A stretch of DNA of 15,298 bases from CAZKUN01 sp964555935 (GTDB taxonomy: Bacteria; Armatimonadota; Zipacnadia; Zipacnadales; VGFC01): positions 1-15,298 of the forward strand of contig CAZKUN010000220.1 in assembly GCA_964555935.1 (NCBI GenBank), read 5' to 3'. The position numbers and the translations under genes were made by a program. Shown here in pieces: positions 1 to 8,821 of this stretch. The notes under the pieces were generated by a model. That model was not told where the DNA came from. It searched no databases and worked only from the letters and a program-made list of their open reading frames with translations. Positions within the stretch are counted from its first letter, which is position 1, and each line of letters starts with the position of its first letter.

Positions 1-1944
1 ATCCACGCGGGCGAGTTGCTGCTGACGCTGAACCGAGATGGTGTCTCGCGGCTCGCGCGCCCGGCGGCGGGTGACGAGTTCGTGGCGCGAGACGGTGGCC
101 CGCTCTGGTGCGCGCGGTTCAGGCACGCAGAGACGGGCGAAGTAACTGACGTCGCCCCGAAGACGAGTCTCCCCGAGTGGGAGGCGAAGGGGGACCTCGC
201 GCGTTTGGTCTGGCGAGACGTCGATCTGCCGTACGAGCCGGACGCCGTCGACGTGCGGGTCACGATTCAGTGCGAGCCGGGCAGCTCTCTCAGCAAGTGG
301 CGGATTGGCGCGACCAATCGCAGCGAGTCCTGGGGGCTGTGGAGCGTTGACTTCCCGCGCATCGGCGGCATTCACACCGGGCCCGACACCACCCTCACGG
401 TGCCAAGGCGGTGGGGCACGGAGCTTCGCGGCGCAGACGCCGCGGGCGGCTTTGCCGGGGAGTATCCTTCGGCCTGGATGAACATGCAGTTCGTGAGTTG
501 CTCGCGTGGGCAATCGGGTCTCTACCTCGCATCCCACGATCCGGATGCCCAGATCAAGACCTTCGCCATGCGTCCGGGCGAAGGCGGGCTCGACTTCGCT
601 ACCACGCTCTACCCGGAGGCGATGGGCTTGCCTGGCCGCGCCTACGAGATGCCCTTCGACGCGGTCATCGGCGTCAATGATGGTGGCTGGTATGAGGCCG
701 CGAAGATCTACCGGGCGTGGGCGACTCGCGAGGCGCCGTGGTGCGCGAACGGGCCGCTCGCGGCGCGCGATGACGTGCCCCAGTGGTTCAAGGACTGCGC
801 CCTCTCGCTGAGGCCGGGCGGGGCGCCCGAATCGGTCGCGAGGACCCTTGCCAGTCTGCACGCTGCCTTCAAGATGCCCGCCGTCGTGCACTGGTACGAG
901 TGGCATCAGATCCCGTTTGACAACAACTATCCTGAGTACTTCCCGACGAAGCCCGGCTTTGCCGAGGCCGTCAGTGACGCGCTGCAGATCGGCCTTCGGG
1001 TCATGCCCTACATCAACGGTCGGCTCTGGGATTCTGACACTGCAAGCTGGACAGCAAAGCGCGCCGCCGATTCGGTCTGCATCGACGCGAATGGAGAGCC
1101 CCAGTTGGAGCACTGGCGCGATCAGAATCATGGCGTCATGTGCCCGGCGACCCCGCTCTGGCAGCAAACGATGGCTGACACTGCGGCGACGCTGGCAAGC
1201 GAGTACGGATGTGCCGGTGTCTACCTTGATCAGATCGGCGCCGCGCGTGGCTTGCTCTGCTTTGGCGATGGTCACGGGCACGAGCCCGGCGGCGCGGCGT
1301 CGTGGGTGGCGGGTGAGCAGCAACTGCTCGCGGACGTCCGTCGTGTCGCTCGCGAGGCCCAGCCGGACTTCATCATGACCACCGAGGACAATGCCGAACC
1401 GTACATGGGCCAGCTCGACGGCTACCTGATGTGCAATGCCGAGGGTCCCGGCCTCGTCCCGCTCTTCCCGGCGGTCTATGGCGGCTATACGCTGACCTTT
1501 GGCCGCACGGGGCAACTCAACGACGAACTGACATTCGCCATGCAACACGGTCAGGCGTTCGTCTTCGGCTCTATCATGGGGCGCGTGTCCAGCGACGCCA
1601 TCACGGCTCCCGAACACGCGGAGAAACTCGACTTCCTCAAGCGCCTGGCGCAGGCGCGGTATGAGTACCGCGAGTTCCTCGGGATGGGGGAGATGCTCCA
1701 TCCGCCCACGCTGGTGGGCGACATACCCGAACTCGAGGCGGTCTTCGCATCCAAGTACCGCGGCCCCGTGCGGATGTCGGCCGTGCAATCGTCCGCGTGG
1801 CGCGCGCCCGATGGTCGAGTGGGGAACTTCCTCGTCAATATCTCACGAGAGACGCAGTCGTTTGGGATCGTGCTCGATGGTGAGGAGGAGCGGATAAGGC
1901 TCGCGCCTTGGGAGGTGCGAGCCCTGTTGCGCCACGCGGACTAG
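1..1944 (+). CDS. DUF6259-type glycoside hydrolase-like protein, 5' end outside window
   Basis: Probable glycosidase of the DUF6259 kind, acting on an unknown glycan. The reading frame is open to the first base of the window, with in-frame codons before the TTG at 16, so the true start is probably upstream; residue numbers here count from that TTG. Residues about 1-230 look like a beta-sandwich domain. Residues about 255-560 look like a TIM barrel, with a strand ending GVYLDQIG (D405) and a later TTEDNAEPY segment (E457). By analogy with TIM-barrel glycosidases these could be nucleophile and acid/base, but that is inference. The last 80 residues resemble a C-terminal beta-sandwich. No signal peptide can be judged because the N-terminus is missing. 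The gene ends 33 bp from the stop of the convergent PPC-domain gene, with no clear terminator between. The family call rests on overall sequence character, without a database search. Confidence 0.75.
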   Translation: MHAGELLLTLNRDGVSRLARPAAGDEFVARDGGPLWCARFRHAETGEVTDVAPKTSLPEWEAKGDLARLVWRDVDLPYEPDAVDVRVTIQCEPGSSLSKWRIGATNRSESWGLWSVDFPRIGGIHTGPDTTLTVPRRWGTELRGADAAGGFAGEYPSAWMNMQFVSCSRGQSGLYLASHDPDAQIKTFAMRPGEGGLDFATTLYPEAMGLPGRAYEMPFDAVIGVNDGGWYEAAKIYRAWATREAPWCANGPLAARDDVPQWFKDCALSLRPGGAPESVARTLASLHAAFKMPAVVHWYEWHQIPFDNNYPEYFPTKPGFAEAVSDALQIGLRVMPYINGRLWDSDTASWTAKRAADSVCIDANGEPQLEHWRDQNHGVMCPATPLWQQTMADTAATLASEYGCAGVYLDQIGAARGLLCFGDGHGHEPGGAASWVAGEQQLLADVRRVAREAQPDFIMTTEDNAEPYMGQLDGYLMCNAEGPGLVPLFPAVYGGYTLTFGRTGQLNDELTFAMQHGQAFVFGSIMGRVSSDAITAPEHAEKLDFLKRLAQARYEYREFLGMGEMLHPPTLVGDIPELEAVFASKYRGPVRMSAVQSSAWRAPDGRVGNFLVNISRETQSFGIVLDGEEERIRLAPWEVRALLRHAD

Positions 1945-1977
1945 ATGCGGCCTCAATGCTCATCTGCCCGGTCTGCA

Positions 1978-4041
1978 TCAAAGATTGCCGAACACAATGC
2001 TGATGCTCGGCGGGTGCTCCGTGTTCAGCCAGTCGACGCTCCGGAACTTGATCGTCGTGTGGCTATCATCCAGGATCATCTTGTGCCCGGGAGCGTTGCG
2101 ATACTGAAGATGTGAGATCTGCGCCACATGGTCTCGCACATCCGGGCCCTCAACCCTGAAGTTGAACCAGCTGATGTCTTCCGGATCTTCCTGCGAGTGC
2201 TGTAGGAAGCCCAACATCGTCGTCGGTTCCCACGCGTCCTCATAGTTGTTCAGCGAACTCCCGCGCTTGAAGAAGACGATCGGCACGTCGACCAGATCGA
2301 CGCGCGTCGCGTTCCAGTGTTGCTCGCATTCCTGGCCGGCCGGGACCTTGACCCCGCCGGCTGGCTGCCAGTCATTCTTGTGCACGTAGACCTTTCGTTC
2401 GAATCGCTGGATGCGGAGCCACTCCACCCGGTCGCCACTCGGCGACACGACGCCGGTGAGATCGGTGGCAGTGGTATCGCGGACCTGGTACTCGTACGTC
2501 TCTCCGACCCAGGTGTCTTCCACCTCGTATTCCGGAAGCGCGAACCGGAAGGTGTTTCCCTGCCACGAGATGTGCGGGCCATCCGTGTTGGTCGTCCCGG
2601 CGTAGATCTCCAGTTCCCCGCGAGTCATGCCCGAGTCATCCTTGAATTCCGTCTCGTCGTCCGGGTCAGCGGGGATGTGGATGCTGGTGAGGATGTAGTC
2701 CATGAAGCCTTGCACGTTCACGCCGACTTGGGTCATCCGGTGGAGCGTGTCTTTCAGAACTCCCGGGTTTTGCACCGTACCCGCGGTGGGTTGCGCAGCC
2801 TTCAGTCGGAGGCTCGGGTGTCGGGGATCGACGATGTCCAGCTTGTCGTGGAGTTTCGGAGCGCTCGCGCCTCCCTGATCATCCGGAATCACGGGCGCCG
2901 GCTGGTTGATCGCCGGCGCCGGTTGGGCGCCTCCCTCGCCACGCGTCGCGACCAGTTGGTATGGTCCCTCCTGGCCGGGCTCGGTCGTGGTGACGATGAT
3001 CGGTAGCGTTCCCGCCTCCGCGCTGGTGACGCTCAGTTCGACGTCGCCGCCGGCTTTGGCGTCGCTCTGCTCGCCGTCGGGAGTCTTGGCTATGAGGTAT
3101 CCTTGGAATCCCTCCGGTCGCAGCGTGATATCGACCGTCTGCCCCGCGACCACCTCAATCTCATGCTGCTCGGCATACTCGCCGGATGAGAGCGTGGCGG
3201 ACCCGGCCGAGAGCCTGTCGCTGACCTCGAGGAGCGCGCCCTCGACCGTGATGGGAGTGGGGGCGGGTTGGCGCGTCGCGCCCGGAGCCGGCTGATCCAC
3301 ATCCGGCGCCGCGGCCAGCCCTGGGCCTCCCGCGAGAGTGGCCCGCGACACGCGGATCTTATACGCGCCGGTCTCCTCCGCGGCAGCGCTGGTCACGAAT
3401 ATCGACACCGGGCCCGTCTCCTCGGCCTGGAACGTGATCTCCGGGTTCGTGCCTTTGCAGTCGTCCGCCTGGCGCATGACGCCGTCGGGCGCCTTCACCA
3501 CAAGATACGCGTCGAACTCACTCGACTCGGCGTACACGCGGACCACGTCGCCCGAGTTGGCCGACAGCTCGTACGTGTCAGCGTATTCGCCCGTGTCGAG
3601 CTGGTTGTCGTTCGTGTCCAGGTTGCCTCTCTCGTTGAGATCAGCCGTCAGCCCGCGCAGGCCGCCCGCGAGGGGACGCGCGTCGGCGGCCACCTGGTAC
3701 TCGCCGGTTTCGCCGGGGTCTTCGGTGGTCACGAGCAGTTCGATGTCGCCACGTTCGCGGATGATGAACTGGATCACCGCATCCGCGCCATCGGAGCGAG
3801 TCTCGAGCTTCCGATCGTTCGGCGTCTTGACGATGATGTACGGCTGGAAGTCCATCGACGAGGCCATCACGGTGAAGAAATCGCCTGGAGCAACCGGCAG
3901 CGTGTAAGACTCGTAGCGTTCACCGCTCTTGAGTTGCTCGCTCGCCCCGGTCAGTTCGCCGGCGTCCTCGAGGACGGTCTCCGCGTGCGCGTGCGTGACG
4001 ATCAGCAGAACCGCGGCAATAACGGCGTGGCGCTTGGTCAT
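1978..4041 (-). CDS. Secreted protein with three PPC-like repeats and an unrecognised C-terminal domain
   Basis: An exported protein of 687 aa whose function is not recognised. A signal peptide (TKRHAVIAAVLLIVTHAHA) is followed by three related beta-sandwich repeats of about 100-110 residues (roughly 25-127, 128-241 and 264-373). Each runs GE-Y early, then S-F--Y--VK-PDG, then a G---I-VT strand and E-G-Y near its end, the pattern of bacterial pre-peptidase C-terminal (PPC) domains. Repeat 3 is flanked on both sides by Pro/Ala-rich linkers of QPAP type. Residues about 400-687 form a Trp/Tyr-rich globular region I cannot assign. No peptidase domain is present, although PPC domains usually accompany one. 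ATG at 4041 is preferred because AAGGAG lies about 10 nt upstream; an adjacent in-frame TTG at 4044 is the alternative. It is the last gene of the seven-gene run, 39 nt after the GH123-like gene, so probably cotranscribed. Confidence 0.8.
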   Translation of the reverse strand: MTKRHAVIAAVLLIVTHAHAETVLEDAGELTGASEQLKSGERYESYTLPVAPGDFFTVMASSMDFQPYIIVKTPNDRKLETRSDGADAVIQFIIRERGDIELLVTTEDPGETGEYQVAADARPLAGGLRGLTADLNERGNLDTNDNQLDTGEYADTYELSANSGDVVRVYAESSEFDAYLVVKAPDGVMRQADDCKGTNPEITFQAEETGPVSIFVTSAAAEETGAYKIRVSRATLAGGPGLAAAPDVDQPAPGATRQPAPTPITVEGALLEVSDRLSAGSATLSSGEYAEQHEIEVVAGQTVDITLRPEGFQGYLIAKTPDGEQSDAKAGGDVELSVTSAEAGTLPIIVTTTEPGQEGPYQLVATRGEGGAQPAPAINQPAPVIPDDQGGASAPKLHDKLDIVDPRHPSLRLKAAQPTAGTVQNPGVLKDTLHRMTQVGVNVQGFMDYILTSIHIPADPDDETEFKDDSGMTRGELEIYAGTTNTDGPHISWQGNTFRFALPEYEVEDTWVGETYEYQVRDTTATDLTGVVSPSGDRVEWLRIQRFERKVYVHKNDWQPAGGVKVPAGQECEQHWNATRVDLVDVPIVFFKRGSSLNNYEDAWEPTTMLGFLQHSQEDPEDISWFNFRVEGPDVRDHVAQISHLQYRNAPGHKMILDDSHTTIKFRSVDWLNTEHPPSISIVFGNL

Positions 4042-4080
4042 CAATGCATGGCTCCTTGGCTGTGAAGTCCGGTTCCTATC

Positions 4081-6450
4081 TTACTGCGGTTTGGCGAGGT
4101 CAATCGCGGCTTCCGCCACGCGCCAGCGCCAGTAGTCCATCGTGCTGCGGTCCCAGCTATTGTCGGGCGCCAGGTACGTCTCGTTGACCGCATCCTGCAG
4201 TTCCGCGAGCGTGGCCTTGGCGGCCTTCGTCGCCGCCGCGTTTTCGTTTGCTTCGGCTACCAGTTCCTCCAGGAGCTGGACGTAACGGTAGTCGTCGACG
4301 CCCTCGCGCTGCTCGAGCATCCCGATCGAGGGCAGGACCTCCCAGTCCGGCGTGTATCGGCAGTCACACGAGACCCTCGACCCGGACGGCAATGCCTCGT
4401 ATGGGTCCCGGGAGTCGCCGTCATAGCTGAACGACCACTGCGCCCGGAGGTAGGCGTCGACTCGCCACGGGTAGAATCCGTAGCTGAACCGCGTCGCGCC
4501 CATGTTGTATAGCCCCAGCGTCCCGCCTGCGTCGCGGATCTCTTGGACCGTCTGCGCCGTGACCGGATAGGCCGAGTTTGGGATCACAATATCCGCCTCG
4601 GCGAGATACTCTCGCGCGACGGTGGCGCGGAGCGTCGAGACACACGTGCGGAAGCCCCCCGGCACGGCTTCGCGACATCGGTTTACCGCCTTCAGCATCT
4701 CCCGGCCCCAGCGCGCGCCCTTCGCGCCATGGTTGCCGAGTTCGTCGAAGACGTAGAAGACTAGCTCCGGCAGATCCTCATCGCGCATCTCGGAGTACAT
4801 GAACTCGACCATCTTCGACATGTTCGCGACCGCTTCGTCCGTGAACGCGATCTCGTCGAGTTCCAGTTTCTCGGCCGCGCCGATGCCCAGATAGCCCGGC
4901 GCCTTGGGGAAGAGCTGTGGCCCGCCCATATAGTAGCAGAAGATTCGCTCGCTGAAGTTCGGGATCGACTTCGCGATGCGGAAGGTCTCCAGGTAATTTT
5001 GCCACGCATCTGTCGGCACGACTTCCCCGTCCTGCATCTCGAACGGGTACCACGGCAAGCTGTCGAACAGCCCCGTGAAGCCCTGGTCGGCGTAGAACTC
5101 CATGCGAGTCCGACTGACTTGGTTTACGAGTTCGTCGGGCAACTCGCCGAAGAACCCCACATGTCGGAAGACGGTTGAGCGCAGGCCGCCGGCATATACT
5201 CCGGCGTAAAGGTCCGACGTCGGCAGCTTCAGCGGAAGAATGCGGACGTCAATCGGAAGCGTCTCCTCAACGCCCTCGCCGCTGAGCGTCAGCGAGCCGC
5301 TGTAGAACCCCGCCTGGGCGTCGTCAGGCACGTGAAGGTCCACCCAGAAGCCTCGTGTCAACTCCGCCTCCATCGCGTCCGGATGCCAAGGCACCAGGAA
5401 GTGCGGCCGCACCACATACGCTCCGGGCACGGGGTACTCGCCGTACCGGATGTACCGGATGTCTACTGACGACGCCGAAAGGGTCGCTCCATTCTCCCCG
5501 CTGAGGTCGGTGACAGACAGCTCGACGGGCCCGGCAATATCCTGCAATGGCGTCACCGCGACGACGCCCGCCTCCCGCTCGCCGATCGCCGCGAACAGGC
5601 GCAAGGGGCGAGTGAGGTCGCTCGGCGCCGGGCGCGTGCTCGGCCGAAGGGCCTCGGCGCTGTCGGTCGTGTAGAGCAACGCGGCGGCGTCGGATTCGGG
5701 CAGCGCGAGATCGGGTTCCGTTGGCGTGTAGGCGTACTGGTCGTTGAAGAATTGGGCCTGCTGCGCGCGGAAGTCGTCGACGGCCGCCTGTCCCGCCGGG
5801 CTGCCTGTCGGGAAGATCCAGAGCGCGTTGATCGGCGCGAACGGCGTGGCGGCGATGAGGAGGTGCCCGTCCGTAGCCGTCACGTCTGCCTCGCCATAGG
5901 GAATCCACCGCGCGATATTGGCCTCATACAGATCCACATCCGGATGCCAGTCTCGGTAATAGTTCGCGAAGTACCTCCCATCGGGGGCGTAGAACGCGTC
6001 GACCGAGTTGACTTGATCCAGCAGCACCGTGTCTCCGATGCTGATCGACAGATCCCGGAAATGCGAGTCAGGCCGGTTCGCGCCGGGCCGGCTGTACTGG
6101 CCGGCCAGAGCGACGACGTGGTACTCGCCGTCGGGCACATCGACGCGGAAGGCCGGGCCGCCGTAGATCCCGTCGCGCGTGGCGTCATCAAGCACCAGCA
6201 CGTCGCGGATGATCCGCCGATTCTGGTCGAACGGCGTGGCCCGTTCTCGCCCCTCCACATACCCAAAGCCCGTGTCCTCGGCGTATTGGGTGTCGGCAAG
6301 GACGCCGGAGAACCCGTCGGCCACCGGAGTGTCAGGCGTCCCGAAATCGAAGCGCAACACGCCATCGGGTGGCTGGGCGATGAGCGTCGCCGCCACCAGC
6401 AAGGCGACGATGCAGGCTATCAGTCCCGCCGAGTATCGGTTCATTCTCAT
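4081..6450 (-). CDS. Secreted GH123/DUF4091-like glycoside hydrolase
   Basis: A probable extracellular glycosidase of 789 aa. Residues 1-25 are a signal peptide (NRYSAGLIACIVALLVAATL). Residues about 30-225 begin RFDFGTP and look like a galactose-binding/malectin-type beta-sandwich. Residues about 275-410 resemble the beta-rich domain that precedes GH123 catalytic barrels, and about 415-730 the DUF4091/GH123 barrel. The barrel carries FYVFDELGN with the Asp-Glu pair D569-E570, matching the catalytic Asp-Glu pair of GH123 beta-N-acetylgalactosaminidases, and a late REGVDDYRY segment near 711-725 typical of DUF4091. The C-terminus is an Ala/Glu-rich helical tail. ATG at 6450 has GAGGGC about 8 nt upstream. 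The gene starts 21 nt after the CBM9-like gene and is followed 39 nt later by the PPC gene. GH123 activity is inferred from the motif; substrate specificity is unknown. Confidence 0.8.
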   Translation of the reverse strand: MRMNRYSAGLIACIVALLVAATLIAQPPDGVLRFDFGTPDTPVADGFSGVLADTQYAEDTGFGYVEGRERATPFDQNRRIIRDVLVLDDATRDGIYGGPAFRVDVPDGEYHVVALAGQYSRPGANRPDSHFRDLSISIGDTVLLDQVNSVDAFYAPDGRYFANYYRDWHPDVDLYEANIARWIPYGEADVTATDGHLLIAATPFAPINALWIFPTGSPAGQAAVDDFRAQQAQFFNDQYAYTPTEPDLALPESDAAALLYTTDSAEALRPSTRPAPSDLTRPLRLFAAIGEREAGVVAVTPLQDIAGPVELSVTDLSGENGATLSASSVDIRYIRYGEYPVPGAYVVRPHFLVPWHPDAMEAELTRGFWVDLHVPDDAQAGFYSGSLTLSGEGVEETLPIDVRILPLKLPTSDLYAGVYAGGLRSTVFRHVGFFGELPDELVNQVSRTRMEFYADQGFTGLFDSLPWYPFEMQDGEVVPTDAWQNYLETFRIAKSIPNFSERIFCYYMGGPQLFPKAPGYLGIGAAEKLELDEIAFTDEAVANMSKMVEFMYSEMRDEDLPELVFYVFDELGNHGAKGARWGREMLKAVNRCREAVPGGFRTCVSTLRATVAREYLAEADIVIPNSAYPVTAQTVQEIRDAGGTLGLYNMGATRFSYGFYPWRVDAYLRAQWSFSYDGDSRDPYEALPSGSRVSCDCRYTPDWEVLPSIGMLEQREGVDDYRYVQLLEELVAEANENAAATKAAKATLAELQDAVNETYLAPDNSWDRSTMDYWRWRVAEAAIDLAKPQ

Positions 6451-6471
6451 TCGTGATGCCCTCGATTCAAG

Positions 6472-7872
6472 TCACTGTCCGGCAAAGGGTGAAGCGCCAA
6501 CCCGCAGCGAGTCCTCGGCGGAGGCGATGGTCTCGTCGTCTTGGACGGCTTCCAGGCGCAGGCGATACGTGCCTGGGCTGAGGCGCGCGACGGGCAGGCG
6601 GGCCGATAGATCGGCGCCCTCGGGCTTGCCCAAGTCCTGCTCGCCCACGACCCGTCCGCGGCTGTCGAGCAACTTCGCGACCAGCGTAACCCGGCGCGTG
6701 GTGATGTCCCCCAGGCCGACATTCGCGGCCACGGTCACGTCCGCTCCGTCCGCGAAGGCCGCGCTGCTCTTCAGGCGCACGGTGAGCGGCGGCAGCACGG
6801 TACCCATGCGGCGGGCCGCGTAGACGGGCCGCCCCTCCGCATCGACGATACGGACATTCGCCTCCCACGCGCCCTCAACCGCGCGCACGTCGAAGCCCAA
6901 CCGGAGGGACTCGCGACCGTTGGGGCTGAGTGAGAAGGCACTCTCGACGCTCGTCTTGCCCTGGGTCGTGCTCAGGTCGAGTTGGATCTTGTAGTCTGCC
7001 GCCTCGCCGGAGACATCGGTGACGCCGGCCCTCATCACGCAGGACCCCAGACCGACGCGTCCCATGTCCAGTGACGCGACGTCGACCCGACGCTCGCCCA
7101 GACGCGCGACGCCGAGTTGGTGCGGATCGTGCCAACTGCTCACTCGCGCAAGGCTCGTGTACTCGCCGGTGTCCCAGTCGGCGCTCGTAACATTGAAGCG
7201 CACCTGGTGCCCAGCCGGCGCTCCGGCAAGCCCCACCGAGTCCAGCGGCAGCGCCAGTTCGATGATCCAGAACTCGGGGTGGATGGCGATCTTCCGCTCA
7301 GCCGCGCACGACCACCCATCGTCCGTGTCGCGTTCGAGCATCGTATCGGTCGGGCTGGCGCCCTTGGGGTCGGGCACGACTGACATCGAGTGGAACGCGT
7401 CGTAGACCGCGCCGAGGCTGTTGAGGATGACTTGGTAATACGTCGTGCCGCTGCCGAATGGATCGAGGAAGATCTCGACCTCGTCGTCCTCCCAGATCTG
7501 CGCGTCGTCATCCTCTTTGATCATCGTCCGCAGTTCGGTATCGGGCTCGCGCTGCAGCTTGATCGCGAAATACAGATTCTCAGAATCGTAGCACGCCCAT
7601 GCTTCGCGGCTGTGGCGGGCGGGCGTGGGGGAGACGCCCAGGCGAAACGAGCCGAGGTAGGTCGCCTCGTCAGCCCAGCAAGCATCGGACGGGTCGCCGT
7701 CGATGACCGGTGTCGCCTGAAGCAGCGAGTGGGTGGGGCGCTCGATGTTGGCGCCGGGAGCATCTGCCTCGCTTGGGGCCGGGAAGCGGACGCCCTCAAG
7801 CACCTGAGGAGTGGTTGCCGATCCGATGGCGAGGCAAATGCAGATCAGGATTGCGTGGTGTCTACCGAGCAA
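6472..7872 (-). CDS. Secreted CBM9-like carbohydrate-binding protein
   Basis: An exported sugar-binding protein of 466 aa with no recognised catalytic domain. The start is TTG at 7872: GGAGGG sits 5 nt upstream (7878-7883), and the predicted product begins with a signal peptide (HHAILICICLAIGSATTPQ). The frame is open further upstream, but that extension lies wholly inside the previous gene and encodes an Arg/Ser/Pro-rich stretch, so it was not used. Residues about 45-215 match the CBM9 family: an ATPVIDG-----CW opening, DSENLYFAIK, then EDDEVEIFLDPFG, the usual CBM9 strand order. Residues 361-466 form a beta-rich module that is also the C-terminus of the upstream neighbour. The start overlaps the upstream stop codon by 11 nt, implying translational coupling. 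In other bacteria CBM9 modules commonly sit within large enzymes; here the module stands alone. Confidence 0.85.
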   Translation of the reverse strand: MLGRHHAILICICLAIGSATTPQVLEGVRFPAPSEADAPGANIERPTHSLLQATPVIDGDPSDACWADEATYLGSFRLGVSPTPARHSREAWACYDSENLYFAIKLQREPDTELRTMIKEDDDAQIWEDDEVEIFLDPFGSGTTYYQVILNSLGAVYDAFHSMSVVPDPKGASPTDTMLERDTDDGWSCAAERKIAIHPEFWIIELALPLDSVGLAGAPAGHQVRFNVTSADWDTGEYTSLARVSSWHDPHQLGVARLGERRVDVASLDMGRVGLGSCVMRAGVTDVSGEAADYKIQLDLSTTQGKTSVESAFSLSPNGRESLRLGFDVRAVEGAWEANVRIVDAEGRPVYAARRMGTVLPPLTVRLKSSAAFADGADVTVAANVGLGDITTRRVTLVAKLLDSRGRVVGEQDLGKPEGADLSARLPVARLSPGTYRLRLEAVQDDETIASAEDSLRVGASPFAGQ

Positions 7873-8821
7873 AGGGGCCCTCCGCGATTCGACAGGGGAG
7901 CAGCAGCTCGATCTCCCGCTCGCCGGCTTCGTTGCCGGCGGCGATGCGCGCGGCATACTGTCCTGCCGGCAGTCTGGGAACCGCCAGCTCAACGACCGTT
8001 GACGGCGACGCAAGCGTGGCGTCGCCCTCTGCGTAACTCGTCAGCCCGTCCGCTGACGTGACGTTCCACCGCACGTGGCGCAGGCCGTCTTGCCACGCGT
8101 CGTCAGACAGGTTGACCTCGGTCGCCAGCACGTTATCGGGCGTCATGAGCGTGACGCCACGACGCAGTCTTGCGCTCAGCGGTGGTTCGAGGATCACCTC
8201 AAGTCGAATGTCATCCACGTAAACGACGGGCGCGTTGGTTGGGTCGGCGGCTTGGCGCATGCCGATGGTGATGTCGCCCCGCGTGGTCTCCCCAAGCCGC
8301 AGCGTGAACTCGGTCGAACTCTCGATCCACTCCGCCTGGACCGCCGGCACCAATATGCTGCCGTGGCCGACGGGCGCGGCGCCGGGCGGTCCCCACAGGC
8401 GGTAAGACAGGCTGCCTTGCGATCCGGGAGGCCCGCTTTCGAGCCAGATCCAGGCGGACATGCGGACGCGGCGGCCGTCGTATGGCGCGAGCGCTTCGGC
8501 GGTGAATGATTGCTGGGCGAGAAGGTGCCGGTCTTCCTCAACCGTGGTGAGGTCGATGCGGATGGAGCCCGTGCCCGCGTGGGCTTGATCCTGCGAGTAG
8601 ACGACGGAGTCAGCGACCAGTTTCGCGCCCGTGTCGGGCCGCGGCGGCCAATCGCTAAACGCCCAGCCGCCGTCGCCCTCCATGTCGCCATTGACGATCA
8701 GCGAGAGATTCTCCGCCGCCACGTTTTCGAGCGGCGGCAGCGGCGTCCCGGCGGGCTGCGTGGAGCTGACGCTCGCTAGACCTACGAGCGTCACCATGGC
8801 GAGCAGCGCGACGCGTTGCAT
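7862..8821 (-). CDS. Secreted CBM4/9-like beta-sandwich protein
   Basis: An exported protein of 319 aa, likely binding carbohydrate. The signal peptide (MQRVALLAMVTLVGLASV) closely matches that of the upstream beta-helix gene. Mature residues about 35-200 have the features of CBM4/9-like modules: an opening NLSLIVNGDMEGDGGW, a GSIRIDL strand, an RVRMSAWIWLESG strand and a late VYVDDIRLE strand. Residues 213-319 are a beta-rich module homologous to the C-terminus of the next gene. ATG at 8821 was chosen because GAGAGGA lies about 8 nt upstream; the in-frame ATG at 8830 overlaps that ribosome-binding sequence and would have none of its own. It lies 18 nt after the beta-helix gene and overlaps the CBM9-like gene. 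No catalytic motif was seen. Ligand unknown. Confidence 0.75.
   Translation of the reverse strand: MQRVALLAMVTLVGLASVSSTQPAGTPLPPLENVAAENLSLIVNGDMEGDGGWAFSDWPPRPDTGAKLVADSVVYSQDQAHAGTGSIRIDLTTVEEDRHLLAQQSFTAEALAPYDGRRVRMSAWIWLESGPPGSQGSLSYRLWGPPGAAPVGHGSILVPAVQAEWIESSTEFTLRLGETTRGDITIGMRQAADPTNAPVVYVDDIRLEVILEPPLSARLRRGVTLMTPDNVLATEVNLSDDAWQDGLRHVRWNVTSADGLTSYAEGDATLASPSTVVELAVPRLPAGQYAARIAAGNEAGEREIELLLPCRIAEGPFAR
7878..7883 (-). promoter_or_regulatory. Ribosome-binding site that decides the TTG start at 7872
   Basis: GGAGGG on the minus strand, 5 nt before TTG at 7872, inside the last codons of the preceding gene. It supports the TTG start over the longer open frame from 8013, and fits translational coupling, since the upstream stop codon (7862-7864) lies just past the start. 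Confidence 0.7.

Noticed and set aside
1945..1977. Bidirectional terminator between the convergent genes
   Set aside because: Only a 5-bp inverted repeat (GATGC/GCATC) with a 26-nt loop and no T-run; too weak to call.
2317..3006. Plus-strand open frame of 229 codons opposite the PPC-domain gene
   Set aside because: Antisense shadow of coding sequence that has clear repeat structure on the minus strand.
4042..4050. Three-codon leader ATG-CAT-TGA overlapping the PPC gene start
   Set aside because: Its ATG lies only about 2 nt from the ribosome-binding sequence, and such short frames occur often by chance.
5752..6456. Plus-strand open frame of 234 codons opposite the GH123-like gene
   Set aside because: Mirror of a real gene; Arg/Val/Asp-rich translation without domain or signal peptide, no ribosome-binding site noticed.
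7873..8013. N-terminal extension of the CBM9-like gene to 8013
   Set aside because: The extension lies inside the preceding gene, encodes an Arg/Ser/Pro-rich stretch and would bury the signal peptide; TTG at 7872 has a good ribosome-binding site.
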